64,000 bases of DNA from Clostridiaceae bacterium (GCA_902362725.1 CABIXM010000015.1:1-64000), one strand, 5' to 3'. Numbered from the stretch's first letter, positions 44,110 to 53,890 are shown. Program-made: numbers and translations. Notes: generated by a model not told the origin, from the letters alone.

Positions 44110-45081
44110 TAATTCATCCAGATTGTCATAGGTGACATACAGTCCGAAGCCCTGGCTTTCCAGGGTACCGTCCCGCTTCCCATTAAAGATGCGATCAATG
44201 ATCATATCGCCCACCACTTCAGTATAGTGGCTTCCCTCGTAGTAATAATTCTTATTTCTGGTAACGTCATTTTCCCCGCTGAAATTATAATAACCGCCCG
44301 TGGCGCCTCCCAGCCAGTTCAGGTAATTGGCGTAACCATAATACTCAGACTGCTGATAGGTCTTATAATAGATCGGATTGGAAAATACAATCAGATTGAT
44401 ACCGTACTCCTTACAGAGATCCCGGATGTCCTCCACCGCAAAGATGGAGTCGCTCAGGAAATCCTTATAGTAATCGTCCCAGTAGGGCGCGTCGTTTTTA
44501 AATGTACCTCCCAGGGACGGATCCCGTACGGTGCAGCCACTCTCATAATACCGGGTCACATAATCCGGATCCTCCGTCGTGTAATTCAGGATCACGTCCA
44601 GAGACAGCAGCACTCCCTTGATACTGAAATAATTTGCATAAAAACTCAGTTTATTCGTTCTTGGGTAAGGAATCCGGTAAAACTGCTGTTCATGAAGCGC
44701 CGGATCCACAAAGCAGGAAATATTGTCCACGCCGATCATCACATTTTTCGGAATGATTCCATTGGCAATCAGCTCCCGCAGATTCTCCAGATGCTCTGCA
44801 GGAAGTCCCTCTGAGTAGGACATATTATACCATTTTCCCTCCGGAATTTTCTCCACGTCGATGAAGCCGGTCCGGGACGAGCCAAACAGGAAGGAATCAA
44901 ATTTATCCGGATTGTGCAGAATATACTGCATTTTTATATAATTACTGTTGGGCTCTACTCCGTTATCCCGTATCTTCTGCCAATGGAACACATTGTAGGG
45001 ATCCACCGCCATGGGAATGGCGATTTCCAGAATCAGGATAAAGAGCAGGAAAGGCGCAATTTTACGCAAAAATCTTTTCAT
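44086..45081 (-). CDS. SGNH-like accessory protein paired with an MBOAT acyltransferase
   Basis: 331 residues with one N-terminal membrane segment (about 8-25). The rest is extracytoplasmic: FLFGSSRTGF gives a likely nucleophile Ser, NGIIPKNVMIGVDNISCF follows, and GSHYTEVVGDMI near the end supplies the histidine. The layout is that of the DltD/AlgX/AlgJ-like partners of MBOAT acyltransferases. It follows the MBOAT gene by 39 nt. Probably completes transfer of an acyl group to a surface glycan; the substrate is unknown. It overlaps the convergent ABC-F end by 7 nt. Confidence 0.75.
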   Translation of the reverse strand: MKRFLRKIAPFLLFILILEIAIPMAVDPYNVFHWQKIRDNGVEPNSNYIKMQYILHNPDKFDSFLFGSSRTGFIDVEKIPEGKWYNMSYSEGLPAEHLENLRELIANGIIPKNVMIGVDNISCFVDPALHEQQFYRIPYPRTNKLSFYANYFSIKGVLLSLDVILNYTTEDPDYVTRYYESGCTVRDPSLGGTFKNDAPYWDDYYKDFLSDSIFAVEDIRDLCKEYGINLIVFSNPIYYKTYQQSEYYGYANYLNWLGGATGGYYNFSGENDVTRNKNYYYEGSHYTEVVGDMIIDRIFNGKRDGTLESQGFGLYVTYDNLDELEKALANH

Positions 45082-45120
45082 CTATGTTCTCTCACTTTCC
45101 TTTGATGGCCGCCCTCATTT

Positions 45121-46563
45121 TTAAAACTGAAAATACACAAAATCATACTGCCCAAGCTGTCTGCTGTAAAGCACGATAAACAACAGGGCAAAATAGAACG
45201 CATAGCGCACCGGCTTCCGAAACCTTCCCAGCCACTGGGCCACATCCGTCTTCAAGGCAATGAAATCATGAGCCACGAGCAGGAAAATCCAGAAAAATAC
45301 CAGCTTCAGTTCCGTACTCTGAATCAGCCCTGCGCCCTTGAAAGCCAGATAGCAGTTCTTCGCATATTCCACCGGCCGGGTGACGCCGTCAAACATGTGC
45401 GCCAGCACATACAACGCATCCCCCATATCGTTGGCCCGGAAAAAGAGCCAGGCGAAGGTCACAAAGGCAAAGGTCACCAGAACCCGGATAACGCCCCTCT
45501 CTTTCTTCGGTGGGAAATATCGGTTCCAGACCCGCTCCGCAATCTGTCCCAGGCCGTGCAGGCCGCCCCAGACCACAAAGGTCCAGTTGGCTCCATGCCA
45601 GAGCCCGCTGATCAGGAAGGTAATAATCAGATTGCGGTAGGTTTTCCATGTTCCGGCACGGCTGCCGCCCAGCGGAATATAGACATAGTCCCGGAACCAG
45701 GTGGACAGGGAAATGTGCCATCTGCCCCAAAATTCCTTAATGGATGCCGCAAAATAGGGACTTTTAAAGTTATTGACTAAATCAATATCGAACAGGCAGG
45801 CTACACCTCTGGCGATATCCGAATAACCAGAAAAATCGCAATACACCTGAAAGGCATAGAAAAAGGTCGCCACGCCAAGCGCCAGGCCTGTAAAGTTTGT
45901 CACTTGATTGTATACAATATCCACGCTGGAAGAAAGCACATCCGCAATGGCAATCTTTTTAAAATAGCCCCAGGCGATCAGCTTGGCACCCCGAATCGCC
46001 TTATCGCAGTCAAAAGAATGCTCCTTCTCCATCTGCGGCATCAGATGCTCCGCACGCTCGATGGGTCCTGCCAGAAGCAGGGGGAAAAAGGACACGAACG
46101 CCGCATATTTTCCAAAATGACGGCAGGCCTTCGTCCTTCCCTTATAGACATCAATCACGTATCCCAGCGTCTGAAAGGTATAAAAGGAAATGCCCACCGG
46201 CAGCACCAGATTCAACGTCACGGGACTCATGGAAATCGACACGCTCTTCAAAAGCGACACCAGGGATTTGCTCAGGAAATTGAAATATTTAAAAAAGAAT
46301 AAAAGCCCGAGACACACCACCAGGGCTGTCCAGATACAGAGCTTTCGCTTCTTCGGATTTTCTGTTTTCTCAAGAATCAGCGCCGTGGTATAAGAGACTG
46401 CCGTTGTCAGCAGGATCAGGAAAATATAGGACGCATTGGCGCTCATGTAAAAATAATAGCTGGACACCAGTAGGACGCCCCACCGATGCTTGGGGGGCGT
46501 CAGCCAGTAAATTGCAAATACAATGGGTAAAAATACATAAAACGCATTGGAATTAAACAGCAT
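45121..46563 (-). CDS. MBOAT family O-acyltransferase (AlgI/DltB-like)
   Basis: 480 residues, about 11 membrane segments. MBOAT motifs: [69 protein letters not shown] region and the active histidine in [18 protein letters not shown]. Passes acyl groups across the membrane to an extracellular acceptor such as a polysaccharide. Its ATG overlaps the 3' end of icd by 11 nt, an odd but clear translational coupling. Confidence 0.93.
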   Translation of the reverse strand: MLFNSNAFYVFLPIVFAIYWLTPPKHRWGVLLVSSYYFYMSANASYIFLILLTTAVSYTTALILEKTENPKKRKLCIWTALVVCLGLLFFFKYFNFLSKSLVSLLKSVSISMSPVTLNLVLPVGISFYTFQTLGYVIDVYKGRTKACRHFGKYAAFVSFFPLLLAGPIERAEHLMPQMEKEHSFDCDKAIRGAKLIAWGYFKKIAIADVLSSSVDIVYNQVTNFTGLALGVATFFYAFQVYCDFSGYSDIARGVACLFDIDLVNNFKSPYFAASIKEFWGRWHISLSTWFRDYVYIPLGGSRAGTWKTYRNLIITFLISGLWHGANWTFVVWGGLHGLGQIAERVWNRYFPPKKERGVIRVLVTFAFVTFAWLFFRANDMGDALYVLAHMFDGVTRPVEYAKNCYLAFKGAGLIQSTELKLVFFWIFLLVAHDFIALKTDVAQWLGRFRKPVRYAFYFALLFIVLYSRQLGQYDFVYFQF

Positions 46564-47770
46564 TTAAAAATTCCTCTAAGGTCTTTCGGATTTCTTTGAT
46601 AAAATCACTGCTGGAAAGTACCGTCGGATTCGGAAGGGTGGTAATCAGTGCCAGATCCTTGGTCATTTTTCCGTTCTCAATGGTTGCGATGGAGGCCTCT
46701 TCCAATTTGTTCGCGAAATTCATCAGAGCCGGGATCTGATCCAGCTCACCGCGCTTCCGCAGGGCTCCAGACCAGGCAAAGATGGTCGCCATGGAGTTCG
46801 TGGAGGTCTCCTCTCCCTTCAGATGCTTGTAGTAATGGCGCTGCACCGTTCCGTGAGCCGCCTCATACTCGAAGTATCCGTGAGGAGATACCAGGACAGA
46901 TGTCATCATGGCCAGAGAACCGAAGGCTGTGGCGATCAGATCGCTCATCACGTCGCCGTCGTAATTCTTGCAGGCCCAGATATAGCCGCCCTCAGACTTG
47001 ATGACACGGGCCACCGCGTCGTCAATCAGGGTATAGAAATAGGTGATACCCAGCTCCTCAAACTTCTCCTTATATTCTTTCTCATAAATCTCCTGAAATA
47101 CATCCTTGAAGAAATGATCATATTTTTTGGAAATGGTGTCCTTGGTGGCAAACCACAGATCCTGCTTCTGGGAAACCGCATAGGAGAAGCAGCTCCGCGC
47201 AAAGCTTTCGATGGAGCTCTCCAGATTGTGCATACCCTGTACCACGCCGCCCTCTTTGAAGTCGTGGATGGTCTCCCGCATCTCGGTGCCGTCCTCGCCG
47301 GTAAATACCAGCTCACACTTTCCAGGACCCGGAATCCGCATTTCAGAGGCCTTGTATACATCGCCGTAGGCATGACGGGCTACGGTAATTGGTTTCTTCC
47401 AGTTTTTTACATAAGGCTCGATGCCTTTTACAATAATCGGGACACGGAATACAGTGCCATCAAGCAATGCACGGATGGTCCCGTTGGGGCTCTTCCACAT
47501 CTGCTTTAAGTCATATTCCTCCATACGGGCCGCGTTCGGCGTAATGGTCGCGCACTTAACCGCCACGCCGTATTTCTTCGTGGCTTCTGCCGCGTCTACG
47601 GTCACCTGATCGTCCGTCGCATTCCGATGCTCTAGACCCAGGTCATAATATTCAGTCTTCAAATCAATAAACGGAAGAAGAAGTTCATCCTTGATCATCT
47701 TCCAGAGAATCCGGGTCATCTCGTCTCCGTCCATCTCTACCAGCGGAGTTGTCATCTTAATCTTATCCAT
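46553..47770 (-). CDS. icd: NADP-dependent isocitrate dehydrogenase (eukaryote-like type II)
   Basis: 405 residues. Starts [19 protein letters not shown]; substrate motif [31 protein letters not shown] region, [10 protein letters not shown] for the metal aspartates, and [24 protein letters not shown]. It resembles the cytosolic/mitochondrial type rather than E. coli Icd. Supplies 2-oxoglutarate and NADPH for glutamate and hence proline. ATG 47770 follows GAGGAGG. Own promoter and a leader hairpin. Confidence 0.94.
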   Translation of the reverse strand: MDKIKMTTPLVEMDGDEMTRILWKMIKDELLLPFIDLKTEYYDLGLEHRNATDDQVTVDAAEATKKYGVAVKCATITPNAARMEEYDLKQMWKSPNGTIRALLDGTVFRVPIIVKGIEPYVKNWKKPITVARHAYGDVYKASEMRIPGPGKCELVFTGEDGTEMRETIHDFKEGGVVQGMHNLESSIESFARSCFSYAVSQKQDLWFATKDTISKKYDHFFKDVFQEIYEKEYKEKFEELGITYFYTLIDDAVARVIKSEGGYIWACKNYDGDVMSDLIATAFGSLAMMTSVLVSPHGYFEYEAAHGTVQRHYYKHLKGEETSTNSMATIFAWSGALRKRGELDQIPALMNFANKLEEASIATIENGKMTKDLALITTLPNPTVLSSSDFIKEIRKTLEEFLNAV

Positions 47771-47790
47771 CGTAGGTCCTCCTCGAGTCC

Positions 47791-47845
47791 CGCGGTTTTT
47801 CCGCGCTTTGAAATTTATTATAGACGATTTCCCGGGGGACTGCAA
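47791..47845 (-). promoter_or_regulatory. icd promoter and leader hairpin
   Basis: TTGCAG (47840-47845), 17-nt spacer, TATAAT (47817-47822). The leader forms CGCGG-AAAAA-CCGCG (47791-47805) shortly before the ribosome binding site. The promoter overlaps the last bases and stop of the Csp-like gene. Confidence 0.85.
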
Positions 47846-47846
47846 G

Positions 47847-49559
47847 TTAAAATCGCCCGAGAGCCGTAAATGCCTGATAAAGATTCAGGGTTCCATAGCC
47901 CCAGGAACGGTTGGGATAAAGCAGGGAAGGACTTCGATCCGCACCGCGGATCAATAACTGTTTGATTTCCAGGGTGCCCATGGTCAGCCGGTTGCCACGT
48001 CCGACGCCCCATTCCAGCAAAAGGGCCGCCCCTCCGGCTGTCAGGGCTGCAGCCGCGCTGGTTCCGGTCACCGCCGTTTCCCGGTTATCCGGGCCGTATG
48101 CCGTGACGTTTACGCCGGGAGCCGCCAAATCCGGCTTGATTCTTCCGTTTCGCGTAAAGCCTCTTCCAGAATCCATATAGAGACTGCCATTTTCTGCCCG
48201 ATATGCACCCACGGTGATGGGCGTCTCTGTGTTGGACGGCTCCGTCAAGGTGATATCCGGGTTGGAATTCAGAAATTCCGTCTGAGCGCTGATAAAGCCG
48301 GTGACCGGCAGCCACAGATTGTAGACGCCGTCCACCACCCGTTCGCCGTAGACCCGGATACGCCAGATCCCCGGGGAGGGATCCGCCATGCGGATCGCAA
48401 TGAGCTGTTCCCCGCTGAAAGGATCCAGCGACTGCACATTCACATAAATTACCGTCTTTTCGAACAGGAAATCAAACATCCAGTTCTTCTGCGCCGAGGT
48501 CACCCGGGGAACCTCCTCCCCTGAAGGCGATGTGACCGATACAGAAAACACATCCGGCGTGTTGCTCCAGAGCTCCATCATCAGCCCAGTCTCCCGCTCA
48601 TCCACCCGCAGTTCCACATCCTGGTAGGGTTCCTGTTCCCGCATAACGCCATAGTAATGATGGCCCTGATTGGCCTCGTTGCCTCCTGCAATCACGATAC
48701 AGCGGCCAGCCCGGGCGCCGATGGCGTTCAGATAAGAAGATAAGGGCGAGGTGCCGGTGTGGCCGCCCATATTACTGCCGATAGCCAGACAGATGACCAG
48801 TGGAAGGCCTTCCCGCTGGGCCAGCTCCTCCAGAAAACGCACGCCCAGCATCACATCATTTTCCTGATAGGCCTCGGCTTCCGGGCTTACCAGAAAATAC
48901 TCCTTCAGATAGGACTTGGCCGGTTTCAGTTTCACCATGGCGATGGACGCCAGCGGCGCGGCTCCCACAAAGCTGTTCTCAAGGTTCTCGCTTCCACCCG
49001 CTATCGATGCCAGCCTCGTGCCGTGGCCAGAGCTGTCCAGGGAGGGCACGATTTCGTAGGGCAGCGCACTTGCCAGCGCTTCATTGATCTGTTCCCGTGT
49101 ATACACGCTCCCGTAGCCGATCCCCTCCGGTGGGGTACCGCTCTGGTCTATCTGATCCCAGATGGTCAGAATCCGGCTTTTCCCGGCGGCATCCAGAAAG
49201 CATCGGTTCCGGTAATCGATGCCCGTGTCCACAAAGCCAAGCAGAACGCCCTGTCCCCGCAGATTCAGAACCGGCTGATTCTGCAGTGCCAGAATTCCCG
49301 AAGCTTCCAGACTCTCGCTCTGCAGTGGTGTATACAAAGTAGGAAATAGCTCATACCCATATTCGTACAGCCGCTCCCTATCGGCAGTCCACTTGTTCCG
49401 GTCCGCATAAAAGACTGTATAATAATCATTGATGCGCTGCACACACACATCCGGATAAATCTCCCGGATGTCCTCCTCCCGCACGTTGGTCTGCCAGATA
49501 AAATCAGCGTAATCCTCTGATACGATTTTTTCCCGGCACTGCTCCTCTCTTTCTTCCAT
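47847..49559 (-). CDS. S8 subtilase, Csp-like (spore germination protease type)
   Basis: 570 residues, no signal peptide. The catalytic triad is intact: Asp111 in FVDTGID, His179 in [10 protein letters not shown], Ser501 in GTSAAAA, with oxyanion Asn294 in [11 protein letters not shown] ~170-residue insertion between Asn and Ser, including a beta-rich part, matches the jelly-roll domain of clostridial Csp proteases, which process the cortex hydrolase SleC in germination. The first ~100 residues fit a Csp propeptide. The role is inferred. A smaller subtilase lies directly downstream in sequence coordinates (upstream in transcription). Confidence 0.85.
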   Translation of the reverse strand: MEEREEQCREKIVSEDYADFIWQTNVREEDIREIYPDVCVQRINDYYTVFYADRNKWTADRERLYEYGYELFPTLYTPLQSESLEASGILALQNQPVLNLRGQGVLLGFVDTGIDYRNRCFLDAAGKSRILTIWDQIDQSGTPPEGIGYGSVYTREQINEALASALPYEIVPSLDSSGHGTRLASIAGGSENLENSFVGAAPLASIAMVKLKPAKSYLKEYFLVSPEAEAYQENDVMLGVRFLEELAQREGLPLVICLAIGSNMGGHTGTSPLSSYLNAIGARAGRCIVIAGGNEANQGHHYYGVMREQEPYQDVELRVDERETGLMMELWSNTPDVFSVSVTSPSGEEVPRVTSAQKNWMFDFLFEKTVIYVNVQSLDPFSGEQLIAIRMADPSPGIWRIRVYGERVVDGVYNLWLPVTGFISAQTEFLNSNPDITLTEPSNTETPITVGAYRAENGSLYMDSGRGFTRNGRIKPDLAAPGVNVTAYGPDNRETAVTGTSAAAALTAGGAALLLEWGVGRGNRLTMGTLEIKQLLIRGADRSPSLLYPNRSWGYGTLNLYQAFTALGRF

Positions 49560-49608
49560 TTCAGACTCCGTTTTTCTTCTTTTTAAAAGCTATGCCTCGC
49601 CCACTCAA

Positions 49609-50520
49609 TCATGTCTGTTTCAGTAGTCCCGGCAGCCAGATTTCACCCCATCCCTGATGGTTCGGAGCCAAACCCAGACTGCGGCACCCTGTCCGCAGGC
49701 GGGTTTTTACCTGCTCGTTCGTAAGATGCGGTTCGCCGGATAAAAGAAGAGCCAGACTTCCGGCTGCCACTGAGGTGGCCATGGAGGTACCGGATTTCAC
49801 ACGGTAAAATCTGTTTCCCGCCCGTTCAAAATCCGCCCGGCAGGATCGGATCTCCGCCCCCGGCGCCACCGTTTCCGGCTTTCGTACCTGGGCGGACACA
49901 GGACCCCGCCCGGAATAATGGGACCTTCGGACACCCTGCACCGGAATCGCCAGTTCATCGTCGGAGGAACCCACCGTAATCACCTTCGCGCAGGTTCCCG
50001 GCACGGTAATGCTCGCCCGGGCCGGCCCCTGATTCCCAGCGGCTGCACAGATCACAAAACCCGCGTCCCAGGCCTCCTCCACTGCCTGAATAAGCTCTGT
50101 GCGCATCCTTTCCTGTGGCACTCTCCCGCCCACGGAAATATTGATAATCCGCACGTCATACTCTTTTCCATGCTCCATCAGCCAGTACAGGGCGCGAATC
50201 AAGCTTACGCTGTCCCCATTTCCCCGGCTGTCCAATATCTTCAGGGAAACAAAATGGCACCGCGGCGCAAGTCCCTGGTACCTGCCGCCGGATGCCTCTC
50301 CCGTTCCTCCGATAATTCCGCTGATGTGAGTCCCGTGACCGCAGTCATCCGCCGCGTCACTGGAATTCGTAAGGTAATTATAAGAATAAACCACCCGTCC
50401 CTTTAAGTCCGGGTGTCTGTCATTGATGCCGGAATCCACAACCGCCACGCCCACGCCCTCCCCGTAGAGGGACAGCCGATATGCCGCCTGCGCTTCGATC
50501 AGTCTTCTCACGCGATCCAT
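49609..50520 (-). CDS. S8 subtilase, compact intracellular type
   Basis: 303 residues with no signal peptide and practically no propeptide. Triad Asp29 (VVDSGIND), His62 (CGHGTHISGI) and Ser246 (SGTSMATS); oxyanion Asn163 (AAAGNQGP). It resembles intracellular subtilisins. It lies 49 nt before the Csp-like gene on the same strand, so the two are likely cotranscribed. It may act in sporulation or germination along with it; this is inference from position. GGGAG precedes the ATG. Confidence 0.88.
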   Translation of the reverse strand: MDRVRRLIEAQAAYRLSLYGEGVGVAVVDSGINDRHPDLKGRVVYSYNYLTNSSDAADDCGHGTHISGIIGGTGEASGGRYQGLAPRCHFVSLKILDSRGNGDSVSLIRALYWLMEHGKEYDVRIINISVGGRVPQERMRTELIQAVEEAWDAGFVICAAAGNQGPARASITVPGTCAKVITVGSSDDELAIPVQGVRRSHYSGRGPVSAQVRKPETVAPGAEIRSCRADFERAGNRFYRVKSGTSMATSVAAGSLALLLSGEPHLTNEQVKTRLRTGCRSLGLAPNHQGWGEIWLPGLLKQT

Positions 50521-50549
50521 AAGAAAAGACTCCCTGTCTTTTTCTTATT

Positions 50550-51785
50550 TTATGCATCCCCGGCCCGGACTGCCAATTGAAACAGCACAAAGCCCGCTGC
50601 AAACATCACGGCCAGCATGGCCACACCAGCCCGCGAGGTGTGAAAGAGCTGCGTAGAGATGCCCATCAGCATGGTTCCCACAAAAGCAGCTCCCTTGCCG
50701 AAGATATCGAAGAAGCCAAAGAACTCTGTGGCCTTCTCCTTCGGGATAATCCTTGCGAAATAGGAGCGGGACATGGACTGAATCGCACCCTGGAATAGCG
50801 CCACCCAGACCGCCAGGAACCAGAATTCCCAAGCCTTGTCAAGTTGCAGCGCAAAAAGCACCACACCAAAATAACTGATGATGGAAGCTTGAATCAGTGT
50901 GGTATTGCGCACCGTTCGGGACAGTCTTCCGAACAGAATTGAGCAGGGAAACGCCACCACCTGGGTCAGCAGAAGCGCCAGCAAAAGATTCGTATCGCTG
51001 ATGCCCACATCCTTGCCGTAGGAAGTAGCCATATCAATGATCGTGTATACACCATCGATATAGCAGAAAAACGCCAGAAGGAAATACCAGATCTTCGGCG
51101 TCTTCCGGATCTCCACGAAGCTCTGTCCCAGACGGCGGAAGCTGTCCCGCACCAGATTCGCGGTCCGCTCCACATAATGAATCTGCTGATAGCTCTTAAG
51201 GAGCGGCAGGGTCACCAGGAACCACCAGGCTGCGTTGACCAGAAAGGCCAGAGCCATCGCCAGGGTGCCGGAGATGCCGAACGCGTCTGCCTTCAGCACG
51301 AAAATCAGACTGAATACAAAGGGAATGCAGCTTCCGATATAGCCCCAGGCATAGCCCCGGGCCGATACCTCATCCATACGATCGTCTGTGGTCACATCGC
51401 CCAGCATGGCGTCGTAAAAGACCAGGCTGGCATTGAGTCCCACCTTGGCAATCACATAGACCACCAGAAAGGCCAGCCAGGTCTTCGGAACCGCCAGGCC
51501 TGCACAGCCCAACACGCCCATCATCATGAAAAAGGTAAAGACCGGCTTTTTGAAGCCTTTGGTATCCGCGAAGCTTCCCAGCACCGGGCCGAGAACCGCT
51601 ACAATAATCGTCACCAGCGACGTGGCATAGCTGAAATACGCGGTAGAATCCGCCGCTGAGATACCACTGGCTGCCGCAATGTTCTTATAATAGATCGGTA
51701 TGATCGTGGACGCCAGCATGACAAAGGCGGAATTGCCAACGTCATAAAGGATCCAGTTTTTCTCCAGTTTTGTCATTTTTTTCAT
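50550..51785 (-). CDS. MFS transporter of the UMF1/Atg22-like family
   Basis: 411 residues with about 12 membrane segments. N-terminal KLEKNWILYDVGNSAFVML and FYDAMLGDVT, RGYAWGYIGS are typical of UMF1 (Atg22-like) permeases, whose substrates are unknown. ATG 51785 is chosen because GGGGGAGAG lies 5 nt upstream. The ATG at 51809, which overlaps the upstream stop (TAATG), is an alternative. Follows the zinc phospholipase C-like gene. Confidence 0.88.
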   Translation of the reverse strand: MKKMTKLEKNWILYDVGNSAFVMLASTIIPIYYKNIAAASGISAADSTAYFSYATSLVTIIVAVLGPVLGSFADTKGFKKPVFTFFMMMGVLGCAGLAVPKTWLAFLVVYVIAKVGLNASLVFYDAMLGDVTTDDRMDEVSARGYAWGYIGSCIPFVFSLIFVLKADAFGISGTLAMALAFLVNAAWWFLVTLPLLKSYQQIHYVERTANLVRDSFRRLGQSFVEIRKTPKIWYFLLAFFCYIDGVYTIIDMATSYGKDVGISDTNLLLALLLTQVVAFPCSILFGRLSRTVRNTTLIQASIISYFGVVLFALQLDKAWEFWFLAVWVALFQGAIQSMSRSYFARIIPKEKATEFFGFFDIFGKGAAFVGTMLMGISTQLFHTSRAGVAMLAVMFAAGFVLFQLAVRAGDA

Positions 51786-51808
51786 TCCATCTCTCCCCCG
51801 CTGCGCCA

Positions 51809-52597
51809 TTACTCAAAATCCCGGTTTAGCCGCTCATCAAGCTCTTTATCGCTTCCAATCACCCGGACATATTTTACAATTTCTTCTGCCGTCGGCTCCA
51901 CAGCCTGGTTCAGCAGACGCTCCAGCGACATGCTGCTCTCCACGCATTCCAGATTGACCTGGCCGTCCATGACAAGACCGCCCAGGCCTTTTCTCTGGCC
52001 GATGGCTGTTAAGAAGCCCTTCAGGAATTTCGCCTTGGCTTTCGCCGGGCACTGGAACAGCCGGATAGTCTTTTTAAAGCCGAGAATGCAGGCATCGATC
52101 TGGTCCGCTGTCACACCGTCCAGCACGGACGCGATGGCTTCTTCTGTGTCCAGATCCCGGACCAGATGACGGGTGCAGTTATGGGTCAGCGGATTCTTTC
52201 CATCTTCAATCATCAGCTCCCGGTCGAAATCGGTCTCGATTTCCAGATGCCCCAGTCCCCGCTCCTCCATGTAGCGTCCGATATAGGGATGACACTCGCT
52301 ATCCAGCATAAAATGACACATGAAACCGCACAGATAGGAAATCAGCACATAATTGGGCCGCTTCTGATACTGCTTTCTGGCATTTTCAAAAAAGGACAGC
52401 GCGGTCTGTCCGTGCATTTTCACGCCCAGCTGATTGATACGGTTTTTGCTGTAAGGCTTATAATAGAATAAGAGGTCCGGTCCGTGAAGGCCCAGCAGAT
52501 AGGCCGCCTTGTTTTCTTTTATCATTTCCCGTAATTCTCCGGGCAGCGCCCGATAGACTTTCTTTCCGAATATATAATGTGCGTAGGTTGCAGGCAT
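51809..52597 (-). CDS. Zinc-dependent phospholipase C family protein
   Basis: 262 residues. MPATYAHYIFGKKV start, LLGLHGPDLLFYYKPY, and CGFMCHFMLDSECHPYIG, matching the Zn_dep_PLPC domain with its His/Asp metal ligands. No signal peptide is visible, unlike secreted toxins of the broader family, so it is probably an intracellular hydrolase. The substrate is unknown. ATG 52597 follows GGAAGGG. Confidence 0.88.
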   Translation of the reverse strand: MPATYAHYIFGKKVYRALPGELREMIKENKAAYLLGLHGPDLLFYYKPYSKNRINQLGVKMHGQTALSFFENARKQYQKRPNYVLISYLCGFMCHFMLDSECHPYIGRYMEERGLGHLEIETDFDRELMIEDGKNPLTHNCTRHLVRDLDTEEAIASVLDGVTADQIDACILGFKKTIRLFQCPAKAKAKFLKGFLTAIGQRKGLGGLVMDGQVNLECVESSMSLERLLNQAVEPTAEEIVKYVRVIGSDKELDERLNRDFE

Positions 52598-52783
52598 AAG
52601 TACCCTTCCTTTCTTCTGTATCTGTATTTTGTGCCGCATACGGCACTCTTAGCTATTGTCTCACAGAATCTTCTTTCTTACAAGCGTTATCCGGGTAAAA
52701 TTTCTGTTATCTTTTCTCACACTTTTCCCCCGGCGCACATACTATGGCAATATAAAATATTTCATTTTCCTGGAGGATTTCTT
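52598..52783. promoter_or_regulatory. Divergent intergenic region before the Cys/Gly-rich gene
   Basis: 186 nt between the PLC-like gene and the Cys-rich gene. AC at 52719-52720, 17 nt, CATACTATG (52738-52746) resembles a sigma-K promoter (AC, then CATANNNTA) with one mismatch. This is the only candidate for the plus-strand gene and is tentative. TGGAGG (52771-52776) is a good ribosome binding site. Confidence 0.3.
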
Positions 52784-53047
52784 ATGAGTGATTTAACTGC
52801 TACGAACTGCGGGTGTGGTTGTGACAATGGGAACAACAGCTGCTGCAATACTCTGATTTGGCTGCTTCTTCTGACCTCCTGCTGTGGCAACGGCAATGGT
52901 TTTTTGGGCGGCAATGGCTGTGGCAATGGCTGTGGCAATGACAGCAGCTGGCTGTGGCTGATCCTGATTCTGTGCTGCTGCGGCGGCTGTGGAAACGGAC
53001 TTTTTGGTAACAACGGGTGTGGCTGCGGGAATGGATGCGGCTGTTAA
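52784..53047 (+). CDS. Cysteine/glycine/asparagine-rich small protein with two hydrophobic segments
   Basis: 87 residues, 17 of them cysteine. It is an internal duplication: each half has a hydrophobic run (TLIWLLLLTSCC; SSWLWLILILCCC) followed by a Gly/Asn/Cys tail (GNGNGFLGGNGCGNGCGN; GGCGNGLFGNNGCGCGNGCG). Similar Clostridium proteins have been labelled chorion-class high-cysteine, and it also recalls YjcZ-type spore proteins. Function unknown; a cross-linked coat or membrane role is a guess. ATG follows TGGAGG. Confidence 0.75.
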   Translation: MSDLTATNCGCGCDNGNNSCCNTLIWLLLLTSCCGNGNGFLGGNGCGNGCGNDSSWLWLILILCCCGGCGNGLFGNNGCGCGNGCGC

Positions 53048-53059
53048 TCAGCTTTTCCA

Positions 53060-53094
53060 GCGGGGAGAAACAAAGGTTTCCCCCCGCCCTTTTT
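53060..53094 (+). terminator. Terminator of the Cys-rich gene
   Basis: GCGGGGAGAAAC (53060-53071) with GTTTCCCCCCGC (53076-53087), one mismatch, 4-nt loop, then CCTTTTTG. Confidence 0.85.
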
Positions 53095-53175
53095 GTATCT
53101 GCTTTTTCTTATATTTTCGCCTGTTTCCCGCTCGTTTTTCTCAAATTCTTTCAAAAATTTGTGCAATCTGTACGC

Positions 53176-53204
53176 TTGTTTTTGGAATTCCCATATGCTA
53201 TGCT
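53176..53204 (+). promoter_or_regulatory. Candidate promoter of the 15-residue-repeat protein
   Basis: TTGTTT (53176-53181), 17-nt spacer, TATGCT (53199-53204). The transcript would begin inside the left copy of the flanking direct repeat. Confidence 0.5.
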
Positions 53205-53224
53205 CTCTATACAAAAGCGAAAGG
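53202..53224 (+). repeat. Direct repeat, left copy
   Basis: The core TCTATACAAAAG then GAAAGG recurs at 53897-53919; 21 of 23 positions agree. The left copy lies between the promoter and ribosome binding site of the repeat-protein gene. Confidence 0.85.
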
Positions 53225-53236
53225 AGGATATGCGCG

Positions 53237-53890
53237 GTGCTGGACGAAAAGGATTTGCAAATCCTGCAGTCAATGTTCCATCAAAACGAAGAACGATTCA
53301 AGACAGCTCTTGTTGAGACTGAGACCAATCTCCGTGGTGAATTCAAGACGGCTCTTGCTGAGACTGAGACCAATCTCCGTGGTGAATTCAAGACAGCTCT
53401 TGCTGAGACTGAGACCAATCTCCGTAGTGAATTCAAGACGGCTCTTGCTGAGACTGAGACCAATCTCCGTGGCGAATTCAAGACGGCTCTTGCTGAGACC
53501 GAGACCAATCTCCGTGGTGAATTCAAGACGGCTCTTGCTGAGACCGAGACCAATCTCCGTGGCGAATTCAAGACGGCTCTTGCTGAGACCGAGACCAATC
53601 TCCGTGGCGAATTCAAGACGGCTCTTGCTGAGACCGAGACTAGTCTCCGTGGCGAATTTGGCCGCATGTTAGACGAAAGAATTTCTCAGTCTGAAAATTC
53701 TGTTCTGAGTTACGTTGACTGGACTAGAGAAGAGCTGGAAAAGAAGCTTTCGGTTCTGGATGCCAAAGTAGATCAGTTATGGCAATATGGGAATCTCGTA
53801 AAACTGGAGTATCAGAATTCCGAAACATTTTTGAACATTGCCCTTGATTTGCAAAAAAGAGTTACTACTTTAGAAGCAAAAATTGCCTGA
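53237..53890 (+). CDS. Coiled-coil protein with eight tandem 15-residue repeats
   Basis: 217 residues from GTG 53237, with GGAGG 9 nt upstream. After ~20 residues (LDEKDLQILQSMFHQNEER) come eight copies of FKTALAETETNLRGE (residues 21-140). A C-terminal helical part follows (SYVDWTREELEKKLSVLDAK; LDLQKRVTTLEAKIA). Apolar residues 1, 5, 8/12 and 16 give 4-3-4-4 spacing, i.e. 15 residues per four turns, which predicts an almost straight or right-handed coiled coil. No signal, membrane segment or known domain is seen. Function unknown; a filament or scaffold is likely. Confidence 0.8.
   Translation: MLDEKDLQILQSMFHQNEERFKTALVETETNLRGEFKTALAETETNLRGEFKTALAETETNLRSEFKTALAETETNLRGEFKTALAETETNLRGEFKTALAETETNLRGEFKTALAETETNLRGEFKTALAETETSLRGEFGRMLDERISQSENSVLSYVDWTREELEKKLSVLDAKVDQLWQYGNLVKLEYQNSETFLNIALDLQKRVTTLEAKIA
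53297..53656 (+). repeat. 45-bp coding minisatellite, eight copies
   Basis: Eight in-frame 45-bp units, each beginning TTCAAGAC and joined at GAATTC. Units 6 and 7 are identical. Copies 1-4 have ACT and copies 5-8 ACC at codon 7, and copies 4 and 6-8 share GGC at codon 14. These shared differences show growth by unit duplication. Confidence 0.98.

Noticed and set aside
53297..53656. Possible CRISPR array
   Set aside because: The 45-bp units abut with no spacers, lie in a coding frame and have no cas genes nearby.
53281..53672. Long reading frames in other phases and on the opposite strand with Arg/Leu-rich repeats
   Set aside because: They arise because the 45-bp unit is a multiple of three and lacks stops in these frames. 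They have no ribosome binding site, while the frame from GTG 53237 has one and gives a sensible coiled coil.
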